A program made the translations under genes and the position numbers. Positions 46,428 through 54,696 of a stretch of DNA of 58,610 nt are shown in pieces (position 1 is the stretch's first letter; each line of letters starts with the position of its first letter). The stretch is from contig CADBOG010000129.1 of assembly GCA_902796265.1 (NCBI GenBank), positions 1-58,610 of the forward strand, given 5' to 3'. The notes below the pieces were generated by a model, which saw only the letters and a program-made list of their open reading frames with translations, was not told where the DNA came from and did not search any database. The DNA comes from an uncultured Bacteroidota bacterium. Lineage in GTDB: Bacteria; Bacteroidota; Bacteroidia; Bacteroidales; P3.

Positions 46428-47399
46428 TATCACCTTCATGCTGACCGTTGCGACGGTCTTCATAGTGTTGCGGTCGATGGCGTCGAGGTTGTCATTCATA
46501 GTGTGCCAATGGGGATAGAAACTACACTCTCTGCTGTTCTGAACGATGTCTATTGTGGGAATGCGTAGTATCTGATTGACATAAAGGTGGTCGTCGAGGA
46601 TTGCACTTGAGAGTTCATCGACAAAGATGTTGCCGTATCCTATTGCCGCTGCTGCGTTCCATACTTTGTTCATCACTCCTTGAGCGAATCCCATTGATAC
46701 TTCCTCTTTGGTGAAGCGTGGCTTTGGGCAACCAACCATATCATAGAGGATGCCATATTGAGCGGTATAGAACAATTTGTGGGGGTTCTTTGCCCAATGT
46801 TGGGAACCGAGACACCAGGTGTTGTCTTCGTATCGTCCTGCCCATTCGGGTATACCTTGATCTTCTACATCGAAGAAGACGAAGTCGATGCCTACATTGG
46901 GAGGCATTGCCGACATCACGCGAGCCATTTCCATCATCACAGCCACTCCGCTGGCTCCATCGTTGGCTCCAGGAAGGGGTTTGCGCCAGTTGTTTGTGTC
47001 TATGTCGTGGTCAGCCCATTTGCGCGAATCCCAGTGGGCAGCCAATAGTATGCGCTTCTCACAATCGGGGTGCAACGAGGCGATGATGTTTTTGCCGTTG
47101 ACTTTTTCATCGTTCCACAACCGAGCGCTGAACTTCTGCACTATCACGGTGTCGCACCAGCGGCTCATGTTGTCGGCTATGTATTTGGCACAGGCTTCAT
47201 GGCCTTTAGAACCCGGATAACGCACTCCAAAAGCCAATTGGTCGGCAGCATATTGGAATGCTGAGTCGGCATTGAATTCGGGTATGACCACTTTGCTGTA
47301 ATCAGGCCCTTTGGGTTGCTGGGTGGATTGATTATCCACTTTATGTTTGCAGCCTGCCAGCAGAAGCAAGCAGGCTGCTATAATCGCAATTCGTTTCAA
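46413..47399 (-). CDS. M28-family glutaminyl-peptide cyclotransferase lipoprotein
   Basis: 328 residues. The lipobox LLLAGC lipidates Cys17; the start is TTG at 47399 because an in-frame TGA lies two codons upstream. Zinc-peptidase-fold ligands and catalytic residues are visible: AAHWDSR (His122, Asp124), GANDGASG (Asp147), DVEDQG (Glu179, Asp180) and FYPHWHT (His297, His299). This resembles the glutaminyl cyclases of Porphyromonas and Prevotella, which turn N-terminal Gln of exported proteins into pyroglutamate. The giant protein and the PorT-like barrel here both expose Gln after signal cleavage. An aminopeptidase function is the alternative. Confidence 0.85.
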   Translation of the reverse strand: MKRIAIIAACLLLLAGCKHKVDNQSTQQPKGPDYSKVVIPEFNADSAFQYAADQLAFGVRYPGSKGHEACAKYIADNMSRWCDTVIVQKFSARLWNDEKVNGKNIIASLHPDCEKRILLAAHWDSRKWADHDIDTNNWRKPLPGANDGASGVAVMMEMARVMSAMPPNVGIDFVFFDVEDQGIPEWAGRYEDNTWCLGSQHWAKNPHKLFYTAQYGILYDMVGCPKPRFTKEEVSMGFAQGVMNKVWNAAAAIGYGNIFVDELSSAILDDHLYVNQILRIPTIDIVQNSRECSFYPHWHTMNDNLDAIDRNTMKTVATVSMKVIYGEN

Positions 47400-47427
47400 T
47401 TGTCAATTATGGATTATGATTTTCTAA

Positions 47428-47991
47428 TTATTTAAGTCTTTCTGCGTATTCGCAGGTACGGGTGTCAACCTTGATGCGCTCGCCTTCTTTGATGAAGAGG
47501 GGAACACGGACTTGTACACCAGGCTCAACGGTAGCATCTTTCATGGCGTTGGTAGCGGTGTTGCCAGCAAAACCGGGTTCGGTATAGGTGACGACTGTCT
47601 CGATGAAAGGAGGAAGTTCGCAGAGAAGAGGAGTTTCGGTGTCAGCATGGACGGTGATTTCGACATACTGTCCGTCTTTAAGGAACTGAGGAGCGTTGAT
47701 GATATCCTCGGGGATGTAAATTTGTTCGTAGGTCTCGGTGTGCATGAAGACGTGCATGTCGCCCTCTTTGTAGAGATAGGTGTAGGGACGGCGTTCTACG
47801 CGAACGATGTCGATTTTTGCGCCCGAAGGGAAGGTGTTCTCAAGGATGCGACCAGTTTTGACATTGCGCATTTTGGTGCGTACGAAAGCGGCACCTTTAC
47901 CGGGTTTCACATGAAGGAACTCAACGATGGTGTAGATATCGTTGTTGAAATTGATACACAGGCCGTTTTTAATATCAGCGGTTGTTGCCAT
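47428..47991 (-). CDS. efp: Elongation factor P
   Basis: 187 residues, standard for EF-P. It binds the ribosome between P and E sites and relieves stalling at polyproline. The N-terminal KOW-like domain contains the [10 protein letters not shown] loop with the tip lysine (Lys32) where modification occurs in other bacteria. The C-terminal OB domains end [13 protein letters not shown]. No epmA/epmB genes are near. It lies 28 bp upstream of the cyclase gene on the same strand. Confidence 0.96.
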   Translation of the reverse strand: MATTADIKNGLCINFNNDIYTIVEFLHVKPGKGAAFVRTKMRNVKTGRILENTFPSGAKIDIVRVERRPYTYLYKEGDMHVFMHTETYEQIYIPEDIINAPQFLKDGQYVEITVHADTETPLLCELPPFIETVVTYTEPGFAGNTATNAMKDATVEPGVQVRVPLFIKEGERIKVDTRTCEYAERLK

Positions 47992-48101
47992 AGAATAATG
48001 ATTTATGTTATTGTTAATTATTTGTTTCGAGGTATATTTGTTGTGCGGATTTTTTCATTTTGAGCTTGCTCGTCCGCCACTTTATCTTTCAGGTACGATT
48101 A

Positions 48102-48380
48102 TTACTCTGATTTTTGAGTGCTATTTTTCTTTTTTTCAAGTTCGAGGAGGTTGGTGAGGCGTCGTAGGTCGACCTTGAGTTCCTCGTTTTCGTCTTCAAA
48201 CATTTTATATCTGGTGCGATACATAAGGTTGCGGAAGAAGAGTGCGAGAATGATACCTAACAATGTGATAGGCAGTCGCATAAGTGATGTCTTGTCAAAT
48301 GCGAAGTAGAAGACTGTGGCGGCGACGATGATGATATACGACGCCCATTCGTAGAGTTTTGCCAATGTGGATTTTTCCAT
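48102..48380 (-). CDS. Small membrane protein with C-terminal coiled coil
   Basis: 92 residues from ATG 48380 (MEKSTLAKLYEWASY). A reading from 48416 adds 12 residues that overlap the promoter-like TACTTTTG at 48404-48411, so it was rejected. There are two membrane segments (~14-30 and ~36-54), then a charged helix YKMFEDENEELKVDLRRLTN likely to form a coiled coil. No family was recognised with certainty. It lies upstream of efp, divergent from tdh. Confidence 0.75.
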   Translation of the reverse strand: MEKSTLAKLYEWASYIIIVAATVFYFAFDKTSLMRLPITLLGIILALFFRNLMYRTRYKMFEDENEELKVDLRRLTNLLELEKKKNSTQKSE

Positions 48381-48463
48381 TTTTGTTTGAAAATTTGAAA
48401 ATGCAAAAGTACACATTTTTTTGCAATTTTAAATATTCAATTCTCAAATTTCATTTTTTTATG

Positions 48464-48471
48464 TAAATTTG
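48464..48471 (+). promoter_or_regulatory. Possible -7 element for tdh
   Basis: TAAATTTG fits TAnnTTTG, 98 nt before the start codon; no clean -33 box was seen. Confidence 0.35.
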
Positions 48472-48569
48472 CTTTCTCAAAAAATCACGCGGATTCCACA
48501 CAACGTTATGAATATTCGCGTGTTAGTACATTATATATTATAGTCAAACAATACAAAAACATATTAACA

Positions 48570-49517
48570 ATGAAAAAAATCCTTATCGTTGGTGCCGGTG
48601 GACAGATTGGTTCCGAACTGACACGTAATCTGAGAGACATCTATGGTGACAACAATGTTGTTTGCAGTGACCTGCGTCCGCTGAAGGGCGACCCTTACGA
48701 GAGAGGCCCCGTGGAACGTATTGATTCTACACAGATTATGCAGATTGCTACTGCTGTAAAGCAATATAACATTGATACCATCTATAACCTGGCTGCTATC
48801 CTTAGCGCTACCGCCGAATTGAATCCTATGCTTGGTTGGAATGTCGGCATTGGTTCGTTGGTCAACTGCCTCGAGGTTGCCCGTCTCTTTGGCTGCGCCG
48901 TATTCACACCTTCTTCGATTGGTGCTTTCGGTCCTTCCACACCGCACGACAATACTCCTCAGGATACCATTCAGCGTCCCAATACTATCTATGGCGTTAC
49001 CAAGGTTACTGGCGAGCTGTTGAGCGATTACTATTTCACCCGTTTCGGTGTCGACACCCGTTCGGTGCGCTTCCCGGGACTTATCAGCTATCAGACACTT
49101 CCTGGTGGCGGCACAACCGACTATGCAGTAGAGATTTACTATGCTGCCGTCAAGGGTGAGAAGTTTGTTTGCCCGCTGAAGAAGGGTACCTATATGGATA
49201 TGATGTACATGCCCGATGCCCAGAAGGCTATGATTGACATCATGGAGGCTGACCCCACTAAGCTCGTACACCGCAACTCGTTCAACGTCACCGCTATGAG
49301 CTTCGACCCCGAAATCATCTACAATACTATCAAGAAACGTTACCCCAACTTCGAGATGGTTTATGAGCCGGAACCTATCAAGCAGGCAATTGCCGACAGT
49401 TGGCCCGACAAGATGGACGACAGCTGCGCACGCAACGAGTGGGGATGGAACCCTCAGTATGACCTTGAGCGCATGACTGACGATATGATTCTCAACCTCA
49501 AGAAGAAACTTCTGTAA
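48570..49517 (+). CDS. tdh: L-threonine 3-dehydrogenase, SDR type
   Basis: 315 residues of the extended short-chain dehydrogenase/epimerase fold. It oxidises L-threonine to 2-amino-3-ketobutyrate with NAD+. The Rossmann motif is GAGGQIG (8-14) and the catalytic pair is Tyr141-x3-Lys145 in YGVTK. The context SSIGAFGP, FRYPG-like SVRFPGLISY and TTDYAVEIYYAA matches the SDR-type threonine dehydrogenases of Bacteroidota and protozoa rather than the zinc MDR type. The product is the substrate of Kbl, encoded at 32814. A generic UDP-sugar epimerase is less likely. Confidence 0.88.
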   Translation: MKKILIVGAGGQIGSELTRNLRDIYGDNNVVCSDLRPLKGDPYERGPVERIDSTQIMQIATAVKQYNIDTIYNLAAILSATAELNPMLGWNVGIGSLVNCLEVARLFGCAVFTPSSIGAFGPSTPHDNTPQDTIQRPNTIYGVTKVTGELLSDYYFTRFGVDTRSVRFPGLISYQTLPGGGTTDYAVEIYYAAVKGEKFVCPLKKGTYMDMMYMPDAQKAMIDIMEADPTKLVHRNSFNVTAMSFDPEIIYNTIKKRYPNFEMVYEPEPIKQAIADSWPDKMDDSCARNEWGWNPQYDLERMTDDMILNLKKKLL

Positions 49518-49542
49518 TCGTTAATCCCCAATAACAAAAAGT

Positions 49543-51300
49543 ATGAAAAAAATCATTATTGCAGCTGCGTTGTTCGCATTCTTCAGCTTACAATCTTCAA
49601 TCACGCAGGCTTGCACCAATTTCCTTTTCACCAAAGGCGCCACCAAGGATGGCTCCACGATGATTACCTATGCTGCCGACAGCCATGTGCTGTATGGTGA
49701 ACTCTATTATCGTCGCGCTGCCAGCTATCCTGCTGGCACCATGTTCCAAGTCGTTGACTGGGACAGCGGCAAACCTCTTATCAAGATACCCCAAGTGGCT
49801 CAGACCTATAGCGTTGTGGGTAACATCAACGAGTTCCAGCTCGCTATTGGTGAGACAACCTACGGTGGCCGCGAAGAGTTGGCCAACGAGATTGATGGCG
49901 GCATCGATTATGGTTCGCTCATCTACCTCACCCTCCAGCGTGCCAAGAATGCCCGCGAGGCCATCCAGGTGCTTGCAGGATTCCTCTCGCAGTATCCTTA
50001 CCATAGCGAGGGAGAGAGTTTCAGCATCTGCGACCCCGAAGAGGTTTGGATTTTCGAACTCATCGGCAAACGTCCTGGCCTTGTCAAATCCGACATCGCC
50101 AAGAAACTGAAATACACTTATACTGATGGTGCTGTATGGGTTGCTCGCCGCATTCCCGACGGCTATGTCAGCGGTCATGCCAACCAGGCACGCATCACCC
50201 AGTTCCCCCAGGAGGGCAAGAAGTTCAGCAAAGCTAAAGGCAAAGGTCTCCACACAGCCATCAGCAGCGCCCATATTGACTATGTCTTCGAGCCCGAAGT
50301 GGAATGTGTCTACAGCTCTGATGTCATCACCTTCGCACGCGCTTGCGGCTGGTATAATGGCACCGATGCCGACTTCAGCTTCACCGACACCTACGCTCCT
50401 CTCACTTTCAGCGGCATCCGTGCTTGCGATGCCCGTGTCTACGCTATGTTCCGTCGCGTCAATGCCAGCATGCGCAAATATGAGAAGTATGCTATGGGCG
50501 ACGCTACTGCCGAGCGTATGCCTCTTTGGATTAAGCCCGACCACAAGGTCGATGTCCAGGAGGTCATGAACCTTATGCGCGACCACTACGAGGGTACCGC
50601 AATGGATATGACTCAAGATGTTGGAGCCGGTCCTTTCGCCTGCCCCTATCGTTGGCGTCCTATGGGTTGGGAAATCGACGGCAAGAAGTACATCCACGAG
50701 CGTGCTACCTCCACCCAGCAGACAGGCTTCAGCTTTGTTGCCCAGTGCCGCAGCTGGCTGCCTCGCAAGGTTGGTGGCATCATCTGGTTTGGTGTCGACG
50801 ATACCTATAGCACCGTCTACTGCCCCATGTATTGTGGCATCACCGACATTCCTCTCTGTTTCCGCGAGGGCAATGGCGATATGGTCACCTATAGCCCTAC
50901 TGCAGCTTTCTGGCTGTTCAACCGCGTCACCAACTTCGCCTACAGCCGCTACAAAGACATGATTGTCGATGTGCAGAAAGTTCAGACACAGCTTGAGGAA
51001 GGCTTCATCACCGATGTCGAGAAATTCGACGCCCGTGCCAAGAATGCTACCGAAAGCGAGCTTACCACCCTTCTCAACGACTTCAGCGGCCGCCAAGCCA
51101 AGAAGATGATGGACGAGTGGACAAAACTCGACCAATATCTCCTTGTCAAGTACATGGATGGCAACATCAAGAAAGAGGAGAACGGCAAGTTCAAGAAAAC
51201 AGAGTTCGGTGGCTCAGCAATGCCCAATATGCCTGAGTATCCGCAGTGGTTCTATCGTCAGATTGTCCGTGACCACGGCAGCGTCATCGAAGAAAAATAA
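49543..51300 (+). CDS. C69 family dipeptidase (first of a tandem pair)
   Basis: 585 residues. The signal peptide ends TQA|C, exposing Cys24 as the N-terminal nucleophile of an Ntn hydrolase (CTNFLFTKGATKDGSTMITY). This is not a lipobox. Other conserved blocks are YSVVGNINEFQLAIGETTYGG, GESFSICDPEEVWIFELIG, GHANQARIT and FGVDDTYSTVYCPMYCG. The family cleaves dipeptides in the periplasm or at the surface and suits amino-acid fermentation. The second copy follows after a terminator. The gene lies 25 bp after tdh, so threonine from peptides may be degraded by a co-expressed enzyme. Confidence 0.92.
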   Translation: MKKIIIAAALFAFFSLQSSITQACTNFLFTKGATKDGSTMITYAADSHVLYGELYYRRAASYPAGTMFQVVDWDSGKPLIKIPQVAQTYSVVGNINEFQLAIGETTYGGREELANEIDGGIDYGSLIYLTLQRAKNAREAIQVLAGFLSQYPYHSEGESFSICDPEEVWIFELIGKRPGLVKSDIAKKLKYTYTDGAVWVARRIPDGYVSGHANQARITQFPQEGKKFSKAKGKGLHTAISSAHIDYVFEPEVECVYSSDVITFARACGWYNGTDADFSFTDTYAPLTFSGIRACDARVYAMFRRVNASMRKYEKYAMGDATAERMPLWIKPDHKVDVQEVMNLMRDHYEGTAMDMTQDVGAGPFACPYRWRPMGWEIDGKKYIHERATSTQQTGFSFVAQCRSWLPRKVGGIIWFGVDDTYSTVYCPMYCGITDIPLCFREGNGDMVTYSPTAAFWLFNRVTNFAYSRYKDMIVDVQKVQTQLEEGFITDVEKFDARAKNATESELTTLLNDFSGRQAKKMMDEWTKLDQYLLVKYMDGNIKKEENGKFKKTEFGGSAMPNMPEYPQWFYRQIVRDHGSVIEEK

Positions 51301-51310
51301 CAAAGAGATA

Positions 51311-51341
51311 GGGGAGTGAGAGTGAAATCACTCCCCTTTTT
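51311..51341 (+). terminator. Terminator between the two dipeptidase genes
   Basis: GGGGAGTGA / TCACTCCCC stem followed by five T, 11 bp after the first stop. Confidence 0.85.
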
Positions 51342-51366
51342 AATTCATCAAAAACTAATCAACTCC

Positions 51367-53058
51367 ATGAGAAAAATCTTTCTTGTAGCCGCTATATTTT
51401 CAATTATGAATTTTCAATTCTCAATTTCAGAGGCATGCACCAATTTCATTTGTAGTCGTGGTGCGAGTGCTGATGGAAGCACGATGATCACTTATGCTGC
51501 CGACAGTCACACACGTTACGGCCAGCTCCGCTACCATAAGGGTGGTGACCATCAGCCGGGCGAGATGGTAAAACTCTACAACTACGGCAGCCTTAAGTTC
51601 CAGATAGAGATACCGCAGGTGCCACACACTTATAGCGTTGTGGGTTTCATCAACGAGCATCAGCTGGCTATAGGAGAGACAACATGGGGAGGCATCGAAC
51701 CACTCTCCAAAGGTAACGATATGGGCATCGACTACGGCAACCTCATCTACCTTGCCCTCCAGCGTGCCAAGACTTGTCGTGAGGCTATCGTGGTGATGGC
51801 AAATCTTGTCAACACCTACGGTTATGCCGACGGTGGTGAGAGTTTTTCGCTTTGTGACCCCAACGAGACATGGATTTTTGAGATTACCAGCAAAGGCAGC
51901 GAGAAGGGAGCCGTTTGGGTGGCACGCCGTGTGCCGGAAGGCTATGTATGTGGTCATGCCAATCAGGCACGCATCACCACTTTCCCCAAGATGCATCGTG
52001 GAGCTCCGCAGGTGAGCCTAAGTTTCAGCAACATCTCCGATATCTACAATAACCGCATAGAATGTGTCTATGCCAACGATGTGGTCTCATTTGCACGCAA
52101 GCACGACCTATTCCATGGGTCGGATGCCGATTTCAGTTTTGCTGATGTCTACAATCCCCTCACCTTTAGTGGTCTTCGTGCATGCGAAGCTCGTGTCTAT
52201 GCCATGTTCAACCGCATTAATGGCGACATGAAGCGTTACGAGAAGTTCGCAATGGGCGACCCCAAGGCCGAGCGTCTGCCCCTTTGGATTAAACCCGACC
52301 ATAAGCTTACGGTGCATGATGTCATGGAGCTGATGCGCGACCATTATGAGGGCACACCTATGGATATGAATGGCGATGTGGGAGCAGGTCCTTTCCATTG
52401 CCCCTACCGTTGGCGTCCAATGGATTTCGAGGTCGATGGCCAGAAGTATGTCCACGAGCGTGCCATATCTACCCAGCAGACGGGTTTCTCCTTTGTGGCA
52501 CAATGCCGCAGCTGGTTGCCCGACAAACTCGGTGGCATCATTTGGTTTGGTGTCGACGATACCTATTCTACCGTCTATTGTCCCATGTTTTGCGGCATCA
52601 GTCAAGTGCCTGTATGTTTCGAAGAGGGCAACGGCTCGATGTCGGAGTATTCCGAAACGGCTGCTTTTTGGCTTTTCAATCGTGTCAGCAACTTCTGCTA
52701 TCTGCGTTACGATAGCATGATTGTCGATGTGCGGCGTGTTCAGGGCGAGCTTGAGAGCGACTTCATCAAGATTGTCGATGGAGTGAGCAAGCAGTACGAG
52801 AACTATGACGACACACGTCTTGTGGCTGCTCTCAACCGCACGAGCAACCAGTGTGCCGACCAAATGATGCGCCGATGGACACAGCTCGACCGCCTGCTTC
52901 TTATGAAGTATGTCGATGGCAATATCAAGACCGTCGAGAACGGACACATCAAGACCACCCCCACTGGCGTCGTTACAGGCATCAAGCAGCCGCCTTATCC
53001 CGAATGGTTCTATCGCCAGATAGTCAACGATCATGGCGATATTCTCAAGGAACAATAA
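51367..53058 (+). CDS. C69 family dipeptidase (second of a tandem pair)
   Basis: 563 residues from ATG 51367; the in-frame extension to 51316 crosses the terminator and was rejected. The signal peptide MRKIFLVAAIFSIMNFQFSI leads to SEA|C with nucleophile Cys24, aligned with the first copy. The bodies are closely similar (GHANQARITTFP, WRPMDFEVDGQKYVHERA, FGVDDTYSTVYCPMFCG). Oddity: the hydrophobic core of the signal peptide (FSIMNFQFSIS) is encoded by a CAATTATGAATTTTCAATTC microrepeat common in the non-coding DNA here. The pair arose by duplication and may differ in dipeptide preference. Confidence 0.92.
   Translation: MRKIFLVAAIFSIMNFQFSISEACTNFICSRGASADGSTMITYAADSHTRYGQLRYHKGGDHQPGEMVKLYNYGSLKFQIEIPQVPHTYSVVGFINEHQLAIGETTWGGIEPLSKGNDMGIDYGNLIYLALQRAKTCREAIVVMANLVNTYGYADGGESFSLCDPNETWIFEITSKGSEKGAVWVARRVPEGYVCGHANQARITTFPKMHRGAPQVSLSFSNISDIYNNRIECVYANDVVSFARKHDLFHGSDADFSFADVYNPLTFSGLRACEARVYAMFNRINGDMKRYEKFAMGDPKAERLPLWIKPDHKLTVHDVMELMRDHYEGTPMDMNGDVGAGPFHCPYRWRPMDFEVDGQKYVHERAISTQQTGFSFVAQCRSWLPDKLGGIIWFGVDDTYSTVYCPMFCGISQVPVCFEEGNGSMSEYSETAAFWLFNRVSNFCYLRYDSMIVDVRRVQGELESDFIKIVDGVSKQYENYDDTRLVAALNRTSNQCADQMMRRWTQLDRLLLMKYVDGNIKTVENGHIKTTPTGVVTGIKQPPYPEWFYRQIVNDHGDILKEQ
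51396..51430. repeat. CAATTATGAATT / CAATTCTCAATT microrepeat inside a signal peptide
   Basis: It matches the AT-rich microrepeat family at 46386-46427, 47396-47420 and 48437-48450. It forms the h-region of the second C69 dipeptidase signal peptide. Confidence 0.65.
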
Positions 53059-53070
53059 ATATACCCAGTC

Positions 53071-53184
53071 ATGAGTATTGGCTACCTAATCACCAGCCAA
53101 GATGATTATAACTACTGCTGGCGGTTAGGAGTTGGTTTTGAACCTGTTGCAGAGGGCACAGAACGATTTCAGGCGATGCCATGA
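53071..53184 (+). CDS. Small ORF (37 residues) coupled to the next gene
   Basis: ATG at 53071 opens MSIGYLITSQDDYNYCWRLG and the TGA overlaps the downstream ATG by 4 nt (ATGA). It starts 12 bp after the dipeptidase stop. It has no signal or membrane segment; its aromatic and acidic residues are reminiscent of a small soluble protein. No family recognised. The coupling to the next gene is the main reason to list it. Confidence 0.45.
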   Translation: MSIGYLITSQDDYNYCWRLGVGFEPVAEGTERFQAMP

Positions 53185-53615
53185 AGACAAGAATACCCAT
53201 ATATAATACAATCCTTCTCTCAGTAATAGCGATGGTGCTTTTCAGCTCGATGTATATGAAGCGAGCACCACGCTTTGGTGATATGTACGATTGCTATGTC
53301 ATTGTCGATGCCGAGGTGTCGCCATATAGCATGTATCGCACTCCTGAGCGTTCCGATTTGGCTACAGAGATTGTTGAGGTCGAGGAAGAGTACGAGCAGG
53401 TGGATTACGAGGAGCTGATGGATATTTTGGCTCGTGGCCGTTATGTACATGCCGGTTTTTTGCCAGCATGGCGTTTGCAGCTCTACGACGATGGTGGTGT
53501 TCGCTACCGAATATATGTAAGCCGTTCTTGTCGCTTTTTCCGCATAGATGGCAACTACTTCAAACTCCCCCGTCGCCAAGCCCAAAGGCTTAAACTCCTT
53601 TTCGGCGCGGCATAA
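53181..53615 (+). CDS. Hypothetical protein with N-terminal membrane anchor
   Basis: 144 residues. Residues ~8-24 form a single membrane segment or uncleaved signal. An acidic stretch follows (TEIVEVEEEYEQVDYEELMD), then a beta-rich C-terminal half with R/Y-rich strands (RLQLYDDGGVRYRIYVSRSC). No family recognised. It overlaps the 37-residue ORF by 4 nt and converges with the repeat-rich cassette. It may be exported. Confidence 0.65.
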   Translation: MKTRIPIYNTILLSVIAMVLFSSMYMKRAPRFGDMYDCYVIVDAEVSPYSMYRTPERSDLATEIVEVEEEYEQVDYEELMDILARGRYVHAGFLPAWRLQLYDDGGVRYRIYVSRSCRFFRIDGNYFKLPRRQAQRLKLLFGAA

Positions 53616-53659
53616 AATAAGCGCAACCATGCTCGGTTGCGCCCATAGAAGGAAGGTTA

Positions 53660-53701
53660 GGATGTGAGGAATGTTGGGATGTGAGGAAGGAAGGGATGTG
53701 G
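53660..53701. repeat. 17-bp tandem repeat, about 2.5 units
   Basis: GGATGTGAGGAATGTTG, GGATGTGAGGAAGGAAG, GGATGTGG. Purine-rich on the plus strand, just downstream of the DUF6266-like stop codon. Confidence 0.75.
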
Positions 53702-53746
53702 TGGCTATTCGCTGTCGTGGGTTTATTTGTGGCTATTCGCTGTCGT
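53701..53746. repeat. 18-bp direct repeat spanning the DUF6266-like stop
   Basis: GTGGCTATTCGCTGTCGT occurs at 53701-53718 and 53729-53746. On the minus strand the coding copy encodes the C-terminal D-S-E and stop codon; the other copy lies in the 3' untranslated region. Confidence 0.85.
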
Positions 53747-54650
53747 TGCCGTCGCCATCGCCGCCTCCGTCGTTGCCGCCGGTGTTGCCACCCGTCGAGC
53801 CGCTGCCGCCTGTTCCGCCTGTTCCGCCCGTTCCGGTGTTGCCACCCGTGGTGCCGCCCGGGTTGGTGCCGGTGCCGTCGGTGATGGTGCCGTCGGTGCC
53901 GCCGCCAGCAGTTGTGCCTTGGCCACCGGTGGTGCTTCCGTTGGCGCTCACGGTGAGAGCTGCGCTTACGGTTGGCGAGAATGCAAAGCCGGTGGTGGTT
54001 ACGCGGCTCAGATCGAGGACGAAGCCCTGCTGATTGGCAGCCGTCTGGCCGAGAACGCCCCATGCGTCTTGAGTCTTGGGCTCGAGGACGATGCCGTAGG
54101 CAAATACCTCGAGTGCGTCGCCGCTTTCGTTGGCGGATTTGCCGATGCTGATGGCTGTGCGGGTGTCGAGAGCTGCGGTGTGGCGCCAAAGGCCGGTGGT
54201 GAGGTCGTGGACGAGGATGCACTTGGCGATAGCCTCGCCTGCGGCAGCTCCGCTGAAGGTAGCCTTGAAAGCGTCCTCCTCGCTGGTGATCAGCATCGAG
54301 ATAGCCTCAGCGTAGGAGGGGTTGTCGACGAGGTGCAGGTCATACTTGAGGGATGCTTGGTTGCCGCTGGCGTTGACCACGACGCTCTCGAGCAAGCGTT
54401 TGATAAGTATTCCTCGGTCGGTCTTGCGATGGCCATTGGCGATGAGGGAGGTGCGACCCACTTCACCGAGCATGCCTGCCACTTGAGCTGCCAGCTTCAT
54501 TTTGGCACGGTTGCGCATCTGTGCATCTGTGCGAGGGTTAGAGATTGAGGCGGCCTTCTGTTTGAGGATGATTCCGCCCTTGCGGGACTTCTGTCCCACG
54601 GTGTTGCCGGCCTTGCCGACAAATTGGATGATAGAAACAATTTTTGCCAT
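53733..54650 (-). CDS. DUF6266-like protein with Gly/Thr-rich tail
   Basis: 305 residues, ATG at 54650. The N-terminus (VGKAGNTVGQKSRKGGIILK and ISNPRTDAQMRNRAKMKLAAQ) follows the G-K-x-G-N-x-V-G...N-P-R-T-x2-Q-x3-R pattern of Bacteroidota DUF6266 proteins, whose function is unknown. Residues ~85-250 look beta-rich and soluble. The last ~50 residues are low-complexity GGT/TGG ending GGDGDGNDSE. There is no signal peptide. A basic, helical N-terminus would suit nucleic-acid or partner binding, but that is a guess. The gene is surrounded by four different short tandem repeats and shares its locus with a short membrane ORF and an 11-bp array. Confidence 0.75.
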   Translation of the reverse strand: MAKIVSIIQFVGKAGNTVGQKSRKGGIILKQKAASISNPRTDAQMRNRAKMKLAAQVAGMLGEVGRTSLIANGHRKTDRGILIKRLLESVVVNASGNQASLKYDLHLVDNPSYAEAISMLITSEEDAFKATFSGAAAGEAIAKCILVHDLTTGLWRHTAALDTRTAISIGKSANESGDALEVFAYGIVLEPKTQDAWGVLGQTAANQQGFVLDLSRVTTTGFAFSPTVSAALTVSANGSTTGGQGTTAGGGTDGTITDGTGTNPGGTTGGNTGTGGTGGTGGSGSTGGNTGGNDGGGDGDGNDSE

Positions 54651-54696
54651 AGTTATTTGGTTTTAAGGGTTGGAAATTTGGTTTGTTTTTGGGGAC

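Noticed and set aside
46240-46518. 92-codon plus-strand ORF with SILNSQFSILNSQFS
   Set aside because: It consists largely of translated microrepeats and overlaps the 3' end of the glutaminyl cyclase gene on the other strand.
49597-51135. 512-codon minus-strand ORF opposite the first C69 dipeptidase, and a 315-codon one opposite the second
   Set aside because: The plus-strand frames carry signal peptides and all C69 motifs; the antisense frames are composition shadows.
53727-54548. 273-codon plus-strand ORF opposite the DUF6266-like gene
   Set aside because: An Ala/Val/Gly-rich shadow of the GC-rich minus-strand gene; it lacks a signal or domain, and the minus-strand frame has the family pattern.
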